Assembly: GCF_003946445.1 (NCBI RefSeq)
Contig: NZ_RHOF01000006.1
Span: forward strand, 1 to 64,000
DNA length: 64,000 nucleotides
Direction of reading: 5' to 3'
Origin: Loigolactobacillus jiayinensis
GTDB taxonomy: Bacteria > Bacillota > Bacilli > Lactobacillales > Lactobacillaceae
Positions 34,826 through 43,076 of this stretch are shown in pieces. The translations under genes were made by a program, and so were the position numbers. The notes under the pieces were generated by a model. The model was not told the origin of the DNA, searched no databases, and saw only the letters and a program-made list of their open reading frames with translations. Within the stretch, counting starts at the first letter, position 1; each line of letters begins with the position of its first letter.

Positions 34826-35329
34826 ATGATTAATAAAATCATTTCAACTTTTGGCTCGCAGGCAATACTGGCAAAATACTTGGACCGGGAACCACAGCGG
34901 CAATTATTGCTATTGAAACCATCTGAATCAGATGAAGATTTCCAATTATTAGACTTATCGAATCAGCCAACATTCTTCAATAGTCCGCTACGTTATGATG
35001 TGCGTTATCATATTGGTACTAGTAATTTCACTGGCTTTTTCAGTTTTTTGTATCTAACCTTTACAACGGAAGACAGCGTCAAAGTATTCCGTGCCCAATT
35101 TGATCAATTATGCAAACAAGCAGATCAGTTCATTGGTCTCAATGATTTATTTTTACTGCGCGTCGACGCTGCTCGCATCGAATATGTTATTTTTTCAATT
35201 TGGCAGCGTGACGCCGACTTTTTCAATTGGCGTAATTCAACTGACTTTCAGCAGCTTAAGCCTTATTTACGTGCTGGCCACGGTGTTCAACAATTCCATC
35301 AAACTAATTACGTACTCGCACAAGAATAA
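34826..35329 (+). CDS. HmoB-like antibiotic biosynthesis monooxygenase (ABM) domain protein
   Basis: The 167-residue length and the pattern of the C-terminal half (YHIGTSNFTGFFSFLYL, then RIEYVIFSIWQRDADFFNW and an HGV region) resemble B. subtilis HmoB/YhgC, in which an N-terminal variable half precedes an ABM domain that degrades heme. The usual Asn-Trp-His triad is only partly visible here, so heme cleavage is not assured. AAGGGGTGT precedes the ATG at 34826. Single-gene unit with its own terminator. An inverted repeat TACACCTAT/ATAGGTGTA lies upstream. Confidence 0.6.
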   Translation: MINKIISTFGSQAILAKYLDREPQRQLLLLKPSESDEDFQLLDLSNQPTFFNSPLRYDVRYHIGTSNFTGFFSFLYLTFTTEDSVKVFRAQFDQLCKQADQFIGLNDLFLLRVDAARIEYVIFSIWQRDADFFNWRNSTDFQQLKPYLRAGHGVQQFHQTNYVLAQE

Positions 35330-35340
35330 GTAGTTAAAGA

Positions 35341-35362
35341 AGCCTGTAATTACAGGCTTTTT
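35341..35362. terminator. Bidirectional terminator between the ABM gene and bceB
   Basis: AGCCTGTAATTACAGGCT is a perfect palindrome followed by TTTTT; on the other strand AAAGA mirrors a shorter T run. It serves the plus-strand ABM gene and possibly the minus-strand permease. Confidence 0.75.
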
Positions 35363-35368
35363 AACTGC

Positions 35369-37411
35369 TTATTTTTGTTGGACCAATTTGTAGTAAGCAT
35401 TGGCCGTCAACCAACAGTAGCCAGTATAAACAACCAAATAAACCAACCCAATAATATAGGCGAAGGTCAGATCAAGTTGATTCAACCAAACATTCAGTAT
35501 GTGTAACGCAAAATAAGCATTAACTAGCCCTAACCCAACTGGCAACAAAAATGTCACGACAGTTTGACTATAGATTGCTTGCCGCACCGCATGTCGGCCC
35601 AGCCCTAACTTAGCTAACAAGGCGTACTGACTGCGATTCTCCGCAGCTTCAGCTAATTGTTTCAACATTATAATACTGCCTGTGGCCATAATGAAAATTA
35701 GGCTCACGAAACCAGTGATATAAGCATCCAAACCAAATAGCGTCCGTAAATCATGCACACGCGGGTAACGCACATTCAATAAGGGTAGGCTATAATTAGC
35801 ATTATTCTCTGTCACCGGGTGCATTAATTGTTGAAAATGTAAATTTGCAAAATTTGCTTTATTCGTAGTCGGCTGAAATTGCCATTCTCGTTGGCCGTAG
35901 TTTTTAGCCAAGTGCTTACTTACACGCTCACTTTTGGCAGTATGGGCAAAATCAAACGCCAGCGGCTGGGTTTGTGCATCTGCCGCTAATCGCTGGTAGG
36001 TCTGATCACTAACGACTAAGCCCGTTTCACCAACATAATTACTGGACCCATACGGAAAAACGTGGCTGATCTGCTTGACTGCCAATTTTTTTATTTGTGG
36101 CGTATTTAACTGTATCGCTAATCGGCCTTGATGCGACGCCTGACCTGCATTGCTGACCTGCCGAATCAATAACACACTTTGTTGCTCAGTCAGTGTCAAA
36201 GCTGGCAAATCAGGCTGAATTTGCTGCATAGCGTGATAATCAGTTAACCGAATCACTGAAATTGGCCCTACATATGCGCCATAATTTAGCGCTAAGGCGG
36301 AACGTAATTTAAAACGTGCGCTAACCACTTTTAATCTGGCCGTCTGCGTGGTCCGAATTGGAATCCGCGCTTGCACTAACGCTTTTTTCACTGGTGCACT
36401 TAGCTGCTTCTCCACCGTCAAAGCAACCGGCTGCTCATCATTCAAAACACTTTGTGTGCCCGCGTACAATATGGTCATGCTACCAAGAATAGTCAACGTA
36501 ATCGCAGTTAAAATTGTGACTAACCAAGAAATAGACCCATTACGTTTGAGCCGTTGCGCTAAATTGGCCAACGTTACCAGCCGTAAGCCATGATAGCTAA
36601 AGCGCTTATGCCGCCGCAACAGCTGTAAAATTAGACTTAGCGATGCCTGATAAAAAAGATAAGTTCCCACCAACACTGCCACCAAAATCAGTAATGGCAA
36701 TACCATAAAAGCCGTGCTACCAAAAAATAAGTAATGGTGCACCACGCTGCTGTAATTTTGCGCCGACCAATAAGCGTACCCTAGTAATAACAGGCCAATG
36801 CCGCCACCCAAATAATGCCAAATACTAATGTGGCTGGTTGCCGGCGGTTTCTGCCGAAATAATTCAGCTAAACGATGGCGATAAACTAAGCTGGCATCCA
36901 TGACCGCGAGAATCACCACCAACACAAGAAAAATACTGGTCGTTTGCCCCACTGCTGCCCACGAAAAAAGTAATGTAGTTGCCAACGTAATATCAAGCAA
37001 GCGTAACAACAACATGGCCAATAACTTGGATAATAAGATACCCAATAATAGCCCTAGCACTAGCGACACCAGCCCAAGTAATAAGTTTTCCAAGAAAAAC
37101 AACAGCCCAATTCGCCAACGTGTGACGCCTAATAAGTTGAATAAGCCAATTTCTTGGTGCCGTTGTTGCATAAAAAATAAATTGGCGTAAAGCATAAACG
37201 CCGCCATGAATAAGACGATGAAAAAGCTGGTCGTCAGTAAGGCAAAGCGTACTCGTTGCTGTTGGGCCACCGCCGGTAAGAACTTTGCTGTTGTGGCCAT
37301 CACGTTGAAGGAAAAGAAAATTGTGATGGCCAGCGCACAAGCCAATACATAAGCCAAATAATGGCTAAACCGTGCACGCGCATTTTTAAATGCTAGTCGT
37401 AAAAGGACCAT
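35369..37411 (-). CDS. BceB-type ABC transporter permease (FtsX domains)
   Basis: The product is 680 residues from the ATG at 37411 (GGAGG 8 bases upstream). It starts LLRLAFKNARARFSHYL and has about ten helices, with a large extracellular domain of roughly 210 residues between helices 7 and 8 (about 330-545). That layout is characteristic of BceB permeases that sense and remove cell-wall-active peptides such as bacitracin. The gene overlaps the ATPase by 26 bases. The adjoining divergent two-component genes complete a Bce module. Confidence 0.88.
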   Translation of the reverse strand: MVLLRLAFKNARARFSHYLAYVLACALAITIFFSFNVMATTAKFLPAVAQQQRVRFALLTTSFFIVLFMAAFMLYANLFFMQQRHQEIGLFNLLGVTRWRIGLLFFLENLLLGLVSLVLGLLLGILLSKLLAMLLLRLLDITLATTLLFSWAAVGQTTSIFLVLVVILAVMDASLVYRHRLAELFRQKPPATSHISIWHYLGGGIGLLLLGYAYWSAQNYSSVVHHYLFFGSTAFMVLPLLILVAVLVGTYLFYQASLSLILQLLRRHKRFSYHGLRLVTLANLAQRLKRNGSISWLVTILTAITLTILGSMTILYAGTQSVLNDEQPVALTVEKQLSAPVKKALVQARIPIRTTQTARLKVVSARFKLRSALALNYGAYVGPISVIRLTDYHAMQQIQPDLPALTLTEQQSVLLIRQVSNAGQASHQGRLAIQLNTPQIKKLAVKQISHVFPYGSSNYVGETGLVVSDQTYQRLAADAQTQPLAFDFAHTAKSERVSKHLAKNYGQREWQFQPTTNKANFANLHFQQLMHPVTENNANYSLPLLNVRYPRVHDLRTLFGLDAYITGFVSLIFIMATGSIIMLKQLAEAAENRSQYALLAKLGLGRHAVRQAIYSQTVVTFLLPVGLGLVNAYFALHILNVWLNQLDLTFAYIIGLVYLVVYTGYCWLTANAYYKLVQQK

Positions 37412-38165
37412 TCGCATTGCCTCCCCCACCAATCGTCGCCTGCATATCAATTACTTGTTGAAAAAAAGCTTGGCGGCTACCTTGACGGACGATTTCAGAA
37501 AAAATTGCACCATCCTTGATAAATAAAATTCGTTTGCAATAGCTGGCGGTAAACGCATCATGGGTCACTAAAACAATTGTCGTTCCTAGCTGCTGATTGA
37601 TTGTTGTTAAATAGCGTAATAACTCAGTCGCCGCTTGTGAATCCAGGCTTCCTGTCGGCTCATCGGCAAATAACAACTGGGGCTGATTAATAATTGCCCG
37701 ACCACAAGCTACCCGTTGCTTTTGCCCAATTGAAATTTCGTCTGGATAGCGCGCTAAAATCGCAGTCAGGCCCAACAAGTGGACCGTTTTCTGCAATGCT
37801 TCTTCAATCACCGGCACCTTCAGTCCGGCTAGGGTCAGCGGTAAAATAATGTTCTCGCGCACCGTCAAAGCCGCAAGTAAATTGAAATCTTGAAAAATAA
37901 AGCCGAGTTGTTCGCGCCGAAATTTAGCCAACACCCGCTCGCTTAAGTAAGTGACGTCTTTGCCAGCAATTTTAATTTGGCCACTAGTTGGCCGATCAAT
38001 CGTGGCCATCATGTTTAGCAAAGTTGTTTTACCAGCACCAGATGGGCCCATAATACCGACAAACTCGCCCTGAGCCACCGCTAAACTAATTCCTGCGACT
38101 GCTGTAACTAAGCTTAAGCGATGCCCGTATACCTTATGCACGTCATGTACGTCGATCAATGGCAT
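37386..38165 (-). CDS. BceA-type ABC transporter ATPase
   Basis: From the ATG at 38165 (GGAGGATG upstream) the protein has 259 residues: Walker A GPSGAGKT, Q-loop FIFQDFNLL, signature EISIGQKQR, Walker B LLFADEPTGSLD and H-loop VTHD. The signature reads SIGQ where SGGQ is usual. It energises the permease encoded downstream. A reading to 38342 would cover the divergent promoter and is rejected. Confidence 0.92.
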   Translation of the reverse strand: MPLIDVHDVHKVYGHRLSLVTAVAGISLAVAQGEFVGIMGPSGAGKTTLLNMMATIDRPTSGQIKIAGKDVTYLSERVLAKFRREQLGFIFQDFNLLAALTVRENIILPLTLAGLKVPVIEEALQKTVHLLGLTAILARYPDEISIGQKQRVACGRAIINQPQLLFADEPTGSLDSQAATELLRYLTTINQQLGTTIVLVTHDAFTASYCKRILFIKDGAIFSEIVRQGSRQAFFQQVIDMQATIGGGGNANGPFTTSI

Positions 38166-38190
38166 AAGCATCCTCCTTTGTGTTCTAGTA

Positions 38191-38196
38191 ATCATA
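38191..38196 (-). promoter_or_regulatory. -10 candidate for bceAB
   Basis: TATGAT with an extended TGC lies on the minus strand about 25 bases before the ATPase ATG. In Bce systems this promoter is the one activated by the response regulator; I see no convincing -35, consistent with activator dependence. Confidence 0.45.
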
Positions 38197-38233
38197 GCAA
38201 ATTTCACCTCTTTTGACCTACGACTTCCGGCGG

Positions 38234-38262
38234 TTGAATTTATCAGTATTAATCGGTAGGAT
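38234..38262 (+). promoter_or_regulatory. Candidate promoter of the response regulator-kinase operon
   Basis: TTGAAT (38234-38239), 17 bases and TAGGAT (38257-38262) stand 25 bases before the regulator ATG. Confidence 0.5.
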
Positions 38263-38286
38263 AGAATCAAAGTGAGGTTAGTGCGT

Positions 38287-38961
38287 ATGTTTAAAATAAT
38301 GATCATTGAAGACGAGGCCACCATCGTCGACCTGATCACCACTTATTTACAGAAATGGCAATTAACGACAATTGGCGTCACCAATTTTGAAACCATCTTT
38401 ACACAATTTCAAAGTGAACAACCAGACCTAGTATTATTGGATATTAATTTACCGGTCTACGATGGCTTTTATTGGGTCCAGAAAATTCGTGCCGTCTCTA
38501 AAGTCCCAATTATTTTCATTTCTAGCCGCAACACCAATATGGATAAGGTAATGGCCATGAATATGGGCGGTGACGATTACATCACCAAGCCATTTTCGTT
38601 GGAAGTATTGACCGCCAAAATTAATGCCTTATTGCGCCGCACCTACAATTATGCCACAGCCAGCAGCGAAACCTTGGCGCACAATGGCTTACTGCTTAAT
38701 TTACAAAACGGTAGCGCGCAGGTGGGCACCACCGAAATTGACTTATCTAAAAATGAATACAAGCTACTGCAATATTTGTTGCGCCAACACGGTCAAATCG
38801 TTAGCCGCGAAAAACTGCTACGCGCGCTCTGGGCTGACGAACGTTTTGTCGATGACAACACGCTAACCGTCAATATTAACCGCCTGCGTAAAAAAATCGA
38901 GCAAGCTGGCCTCACCGGTTACATTGAAACAAAAATCGGCCAAGGCTACTTAGTTCCCTAA
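38287..38961 (+). CDS. BceR-type response regulator (OmpR family)
   Basis: The 224-residue protein has an N-terminal receiver with IIEDEATI, phospho-acceptor Asp52 in LVLLDINLP, the switch Ser/Thr (IIFISSR) and conserved Lys (YITKPF). A winged-helix DNA-binding domain follows (LSKNEYKLLQYLL, DDNTLTVNINRLRKK). With the kinase downstream it would activate bceAB. The ATG at 38287 follows a GAGG; a GTG two codons earlier is possible. Confidence 0.92.
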   Translation: MFKIMIIEDEATIVDLITTYLQKWQLTTIGVTNFETIFTQFQSEQPDLVLLDINLPVYDGFYWVQKIRAVSKVPIIFISSRNTNMDKVMAMNMGGDDYITKPFSLEVLTAKINALLRRTYNYATASSETLAHNGLLLNLQNGSAQVGTTEIDLSKNEYKLLQYLLRQHGQIVSREKLLRALWADERFVDDNTLTVNINRLRKKIEQAGLTGYIETKIGQGYLVP

Positions 38962-38974
38962 CTAGAGGTATGCC

Positions 38975-40018
38975 ATGACTTTTTTTAAATACGTACACGA
39001 TCATTACTTAGCTGGTCTTTTTTTCATTTTCTGCGTGGCCTTAACTAATCTTATTTTGTGGCTACAACCGCAGCAAACAATTGCCGTTAGTGACCTTCTT
39101 TATCTCGATGTGTTATTAGGCTTGTTTTTTTGCCTTTATTTTTCCGCGTCTTATTGGCAACAGCGCCGTTGGTACCGGGAAATCAAGTTACGGCGTGCTG
39201 CTGGTGCCGACAGTTTAACTTGGCGCCTAGAACCTTCTAACCGTTTTGCTGAGTGTGAAACTGCGGCGTACGTTAACCAATTATTAGATTATCACCAGCA
39301 AAGCTTAGAGCAGTTACGCCAAGCACAACAAGATCAAAAAGAGTTCATTGCAAGCTGGGTCCATGATATTAAAGTACCCCTAGCGGCTTTGCAAATGCTC
39401 AACGAAACTTATCAAGCGCAACTACCAGAAAAAGCCAACTATCAGCTCACCGATGAATTGACCCGTATTGATCATTATGTTGAACAGGTCCTCTATTACT
39501 CACGCTTGGATGCTTTTTCCAAGGATTATTTAATTCAGGAATATGCCTTGGCACCAATCATTAACCAAGTTGTCAGTGAAAATGCCACTTATTTTCTACA
39601 TAAGCAGATCCACTTTCAACTAGTTGGTGCGGCTACTGTACTGACGGACGAAAAATGGCTGCATTTCATTTTAACTCAAATCATTAGCAACAGCCTAAAA
39701 TACACCGCTACCAGCGGCCAGATCACCGTCAGCTTACAACAAAACCAACAAGGCGTCCAGCTACAGATCAGCGATACAGGTATCGGCATCCCCGAACAAG
39801 ACCTAAGCCGCATATTCACCAAAGGCTTCACTGGTAGCAACGGCCGGCAAGTCGTGAATAACGCCACTGGTTTAGGGTTATATTTGGCGCAACAAATGTG
39901 CATTAAGCTCGGTCATCAACTTAGCGTCACCTCAACCGTCGGCGTCGGTACGACAATGACCTTGCTTTTTCCATTTTTAAGTTATTACGACAACGAATTT
40001 AGCCCAACAACGCACTAA
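38975..40018 (+). CDS. BceS-type intramembrane-sensing histidine kinase
   Basis: Two N-terminal helices (about 12-30 and 38-58) are separated by only a few outside residues, so no extracellular sensor exists. This is the mark of BceS kinases, which listen to their ABC transporter. The H-box FIASWVHDIKVPLAAL carries His130, and N, G1, F and G2 boxes follow (NSLKYT, DTGIGI, FTKGF, GLGLYLA). It follows the regulator by 13 bases. Confidence 0.93.
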   Translation: MTFFKYVHDHYLAGLFFIFCVALTNLILWLQPQQTIAVSDLLYLDVLLGLFFCLYFSASYWQQRRWYREIKLRRAAGADSLTWRLEPSNRFAECETAAYVNQLLDYHQQSLEQLRQAQQDQKEFIASWVHDIKVPLAALQMLNETYQAQLPEKANYQLTDELTRIDHYVEQVLYYSRLDAFSKDYLIQEYALAPIINQVVSENATYFLHKQIHFQLVGAATVLTDEKWLHFILTQIISNSLKYTATSGQITVSLQQNQQGVQLQISDTGIGIPEQDLSRIFTKGFTGSNGRQVVNNATGLGLYLAQQMCIKLGHQLSVTSTVGVGTTMTLLFPFLSYYDNEFSPTTH

Positions 40019-40020
40019 AA

Positions 40021-40060
40021 AACACTATTCACCGTAAATCTTGGGTGAATAGTGTTTTTT
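40021..40060. terminator. Bidirectional terminator between the kinase and nrdG
   Basis: A 13-bp perfect stem AACACTATTCACC/GGTGAATAGTGTT is flanked by A and T runs on both sides. Confidence 0.88.
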
Positions 40061-40638
40061 CATTTGATTAAATTAGCCCACAGCGTCACGGTACCACTAG
40101 TCAGTGAGCGTTGAACGTCGATAATGCGCTGATTGGCGCTACCACGAAATTGCAACGTCAAGTCCTTTTGCGCCTGTAAAAAGCGGCCATCAACCAGCAC
40201 GTCTAGCTCCCTTAATAAAGCTAGCTTATCTGGTGTCTCCTGCTGTAATTCGGCCCAAGTATAGCCGGTCCATGACCAAACATCCTTGGTGTGGCCAAAT
40301 TCTGCGCGCAGTCGCTGCACCAGTGCTAAACAGACTTGCGTATTAAGGAATGGCTCACCGCCTAACAAGGTTAATCCCTGAACGTACGGCTGCGCCAAAT
40401 CAGCGATGATTTGATCTTCCAACTCCTGTGTGTACGGCTGCCCATAATTAAAATTCTGGGCGATTTTATTGTAACAACCAGGGCAGGCAAACTTACAGCC
40501 AGAAACGTATAAACTATTACGAACCCCTTCGCCATCAACAAAGTTAAACGGCTTATAGTCAGCAATCCGTTTTTGACTCAGTTCTTGCGCCTGCCATTCC
40601 TGTGGTTGCGGATTCTGTGGTAATTTTATTTGTCCCAT
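40060..40638 (-). CDS. nrdG: Anaerobic ribonucleotide reductase activating protein
   Basis: The 192-residue radical-SAM protein has the Fe-S motif Cys48-x3-Cys52-x2-Cys55 (CKFACPGC), FVDGEGVRNSLYVSG and LTLLGGEPF. It generates the glycyl radical on NrdD under anaerobiosis. The ATG at 40638 with AGGTGG upstream is chosen over a GTG three codons earlier. It follows nrdD by 9 bases. Confidence 0.94.
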   Translation of the reverse strand: MGQIKLPQNPQPQEWQAQELSQKRIADYKPFNFVDGEGVRNSLYVSGCKFACPGCYNKIAQNFNYGQPYTQELEDQIIADLAQPYVQGLTLLGGEPFLNTQVCLALVQRLRAEFGHTKDVWSWTGYTWAELQQETPDKLALLRELDVLVDGRFLQAQKDLTLQFRGSANQRIIDVQRSLTSGTVTLWANLIK

Positions 40639-40647
40639 GGCCACCAC

Positions 40648-42864
40648 CTATTGCCGCGCCTGCGTTGTTTGATCATTACCTAATACCAGGTGCTTTACCC
40701 GCGCTGAAATTTCCTTATGCCGGCCATGCACCATCGGCCGTTGTAATGGATTACCTAAATAACCGCAAGTCCGCTTAACCACATCACAAGTTTGCGGATT
40801 GTGATTGCCACATTGTGGGCATTCAAAACCGCGCTCAGTCGCTGTAAAATCACCTTTATAGCCACATTCGAAGCATTGATCGATTGGTGTATTGGTACCT
40901 AAATAAGCTACTCGATCATACGCATAATCCCAGACCGCCTCTAAAGCTTTAGGATTTTGCTTTAAATTGGGGTATTCGCAATAATGAATAAAACCGCCAG
41001 CACTATATTTTGGATAGTCCTTTTCAAAGTCCAACTTCTCAAATGGCGTTGGTGCTTTACGAACATCATAGTGGAAACTATTGGTGTAGTAGTCTTTATC
41101 CGTGACATCCTTGACCTTACCAAATTTCTTCAAATCAGCTTGGCAGAACGTGTTGGTTAAACTTTCCGCCGGCGTCCCATAAACACTGAAATGGTAGCCA
41201 TACTCGTTTTCCCACGTTTGACAATTTTCCGCTAAGGTCTGGACAATTTTCAAAGTAAAGGCCTTAGCCGCTGCATCATGTTCCCAAGCATGGCCATAGA
41301 AAACAGCGCCAACTTCGTATAAACCAATGTAACCTAAAGAAACAGTGGCACGATTATTTTTAAATAATTCATCTACTGAATCTTCAGGCTTCAGCCGTTT
41401 GCCAAACGCACCATGCTCGTACAGAATCGGCGCATTTTCGGGTTCAGCTTGCTTCGCGCGCTCCACCTTAAACACCAGCGCATCCTTACAAATCTGTAGC
41501 CGCTCTTGTAAAATCGCCCAGAACTTATCCTTGTCACCTGCTGATTCTAACGCGATCCGCGGCAAATTTAATGTGACCACGCCTAAATTCATGCGTCCTG
41601 AATTGACTTCATGTCCTTGTTCGTCCTGCCAGCCTTGCAAAAAGCTCCGACAACCCATTGGTGCTTTAAACGAACCAGTTAATTCAACTAACTTATCGTA
41701 CATCAAAACGTCAGGGTACATCCGCTTAGTCGCACATTCCAACGCTAACTGCTTAATGTCGTAATTCGGTTCATCAGGATTTAAATTTAGCCCACGCTTA
41801 ATACTGTAAACAAGTTTCGGGAAAATAGCCGTCCGTTGTTCCTTGCCTAGCCCTTGAATACGAATTTGTAAAATCGACCGCTGAATCTCCCGTTCGATCC
41901 AACTAGTACCTAGGCCAAAGCCTAACGTGGTAAAAGGTGTTTGCCCTTGGGAGGAATATAACGTATTGATCTCATATTCTAGCGCCTGCATCGCGTCATA
42001 GATATCTTTTTTAGTTTTCATTTGGGCAAAGGCGTGCTGCTTGTCGGCACCGTCGATCCAGTCTTGTGCGTCACTTAAATGCTTATCGTAATTCAATTGC
42101 GCAAATGGGGCTAACAGCTCATCAACACGATCGGCCGAGCAGCCGCCATACTGTGAAGAAGCAACGTTAGCAATGATTTGCGCCATTTGGGCAGTTGCCG
42201 TTTGGATAGAATGGGGGCTTTCAACTTCAGCATTACCAATCTTAAAACCATTAGTCAGCATTTCCTTGAAGTCGATCAAGCAACAATTGGTCATCGGACT
42301 GTAGGGTTGGTAATCTAGATCATGCCAATGAATATCGCCTTTTAAATGGGCGTTGGCCACGTGTGGTGGTAACATTTTTAAGCCCATCGCTTTGGCCACC
42401 GTGCCAGCGGTCAAATCACGCTGCGTGTTGAAAACCTTGCTGTCCTTATTGGCATTTTCGTGGACAACGGTGGCATCTTTTTTCATTAACTTTTGGATCG
42501 TAAAATTAATATCAGTCGCTTGATTGCGCGCAAAATCGCGCCGCGTCCGATAATTGATGTACTCTTGTGCTAAATCATATTGATGTTCACCTAATAGCAC
42601 ATGTTCGACAACGTTTTGAATCTCATAGATTTTGACAGCGGCCGTAAAGCGCTCTTGGACTTCGGTCACGACCTTATTGGTGATTGTTTCAATTTCCTGA
42701 TTAGTTAGCGGATCTAGTTCACCATGAATATGCTGTTCGGCCTTGACCAGTGCTTGATAAATTTTTTCAGCCGTAAAGGGAACTTGCCGGCCATCGCGTT
42801 TGATAACTGCGGTTACTTTTTTAGTCGCTTTAATGTTTGATTTAATGGTGCGTGTTTCTAACAT
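40648..42864 (-). CDS. nrdD: Anaerobic (class III) ribonucleoside-triphosphate reductase
   Basis: The 738-residue protein has an N-terminal ATP cone (VIKRDGRQVPFTAEKIYQAL), the catalytic region with DLDYQPYSPMTNCCLID and QYGGCSADR, a C-terminal zinc site (CFECGYKGD, CPQCGN) and the glycyl-radical loop RTCGYLGNP. It makes dNTPs without oxygen. AAAGGGCG precedes the ATG. Upstream NrdR boxes put it under the same repressor as nrdHEF. Confidence 0.96.
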   Translation of the reverse strand: MLETRTIKSNIKATKKVTAVIKRDGRQVPFTAEKIYQALVKAEQHIHGELDPLTNQEIETITNKVVTEVQERFTAAVKIYEIQNVVEHVLLGEHQYDLAQEYINYRTRRDFARNQATDINFTIQKLMKKDATVVHENANKDSKVFNTQRDLTAGTVAKAMGLKMLPPHVANAHLKGDIHWHDLDYQPYSPMTNCCLIDFKEMLTNGFKIGNAEVESPHSIQTATAQMAQIIANVASSQYGGCSADRVDELLAPFAQLNYDKHLSDAQDWIDGADKQHAFAQMKTKKDIYDAMQALEYEINTLYSSQGQTPFTTLGFGLGTSWIEREIQRSILQIRIQGLGKEQRTAIFPKLVYSIKRGLNLNPDEPNYDIKQLALECATKRMYPDVLMYDKLVELTGSFKAPMGCRSFLQGWQDEQGHEVNSGRMNLGVVTLNLPRIALESAGDKDKFWAILQERLQICKDALVFKVERAKQAEPENAPILYEHGAFGKRLKPEDSVDELFKNNRATVSLGYIGLYEVGAVFYGHAWEHDAAAKAFTLKIVQTLAENCQTWENEYGYHFSVYGTPAESLTNTFCQADLKKFGKVKDVTDKDYYTNSFHYDVRKAPTPFEKLDFEKDYPKYSAGGFIHYCEYPNLKQNPKALEAVWDYAYDRVAYLGTNTPIDQCFECGYKGDFTATERGFECPQCGNHNPQTCDVVKRTCGYLGNPLQRPMVHGRHKEISARVKHLVLGNDQTTQARQ

Positions 42865-42911
42865 ACTTTCAACGCCCTTTCACAATGTGAACAATTTAAC
42901 TTATATTCACC

Positions 42912-42940
42912 ATCTTACCTGCTATGAAAGCGCAAATCAA
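42912..42940 (-). promoter_or_regulatory. Sigma-A promoter of nrdDG
   Basis: On the minus strand TTGATT (42935-42940), 17 bases and TAAGAT (42912-42917). The -35 lies inside an NrdR box, so repressor binding would block it. A TTCACAATGTGAA palindrome (42879-42891) lies in the leader just before the ribosome binding site. Confidence 0.7.
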
Positions 42941-42992
42941 TATATAGGGCCAAAATAAAGTTAATATTCCAATTGACATCTATATATTGTGT
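42935..42992 (-). promoter_or_regulatory. Tandem NrdR boxes upstream of nrdDG
   Basis: Two boxes have perfect cores, CAATATATAG (42938-42947) and CTATATATTG (42980-42989), matching the CwAtATaTwG core of the NrdR consensus. They stand 42 bp apart, four helical turns. The promoter-proximal box covers the -35 of nrdD. Confidence 0.8.
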
Positions 42993-43033
42993 GTGGTAAT
43001 AACTTACCGCAGCTTAAAAACAAGTTTATTGCG

Positions 43034-43071
43034 CAAAAAAACGGCGCGTAAAACTTAATTTACGCACCGTT
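43034..43071 (-). terminator. Terminator of copB
   Basis: A 13-bp stem (43040-43052 with 43059-43071; one T-G pair on the minus strand) is followed by seven T residues on the minus strand. Confidence 0.82.
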
Positions 43072-43076
43072 CACAC

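Noticed and set aside
41345-41764. 139-codon plus-strand frame opposite nrdD
   Set aside because: It is a shadow of the conserved nrdD coding sequence; no independent start signal or family match.
42879-42891. TTCACAATGTGAA palindrome as a Rex site before nrdD
   Set aside because: The half-sites are in the opposite order to the Rex consensus (TTGTGAA...TTCACAA); left as an unexplained palindrome.
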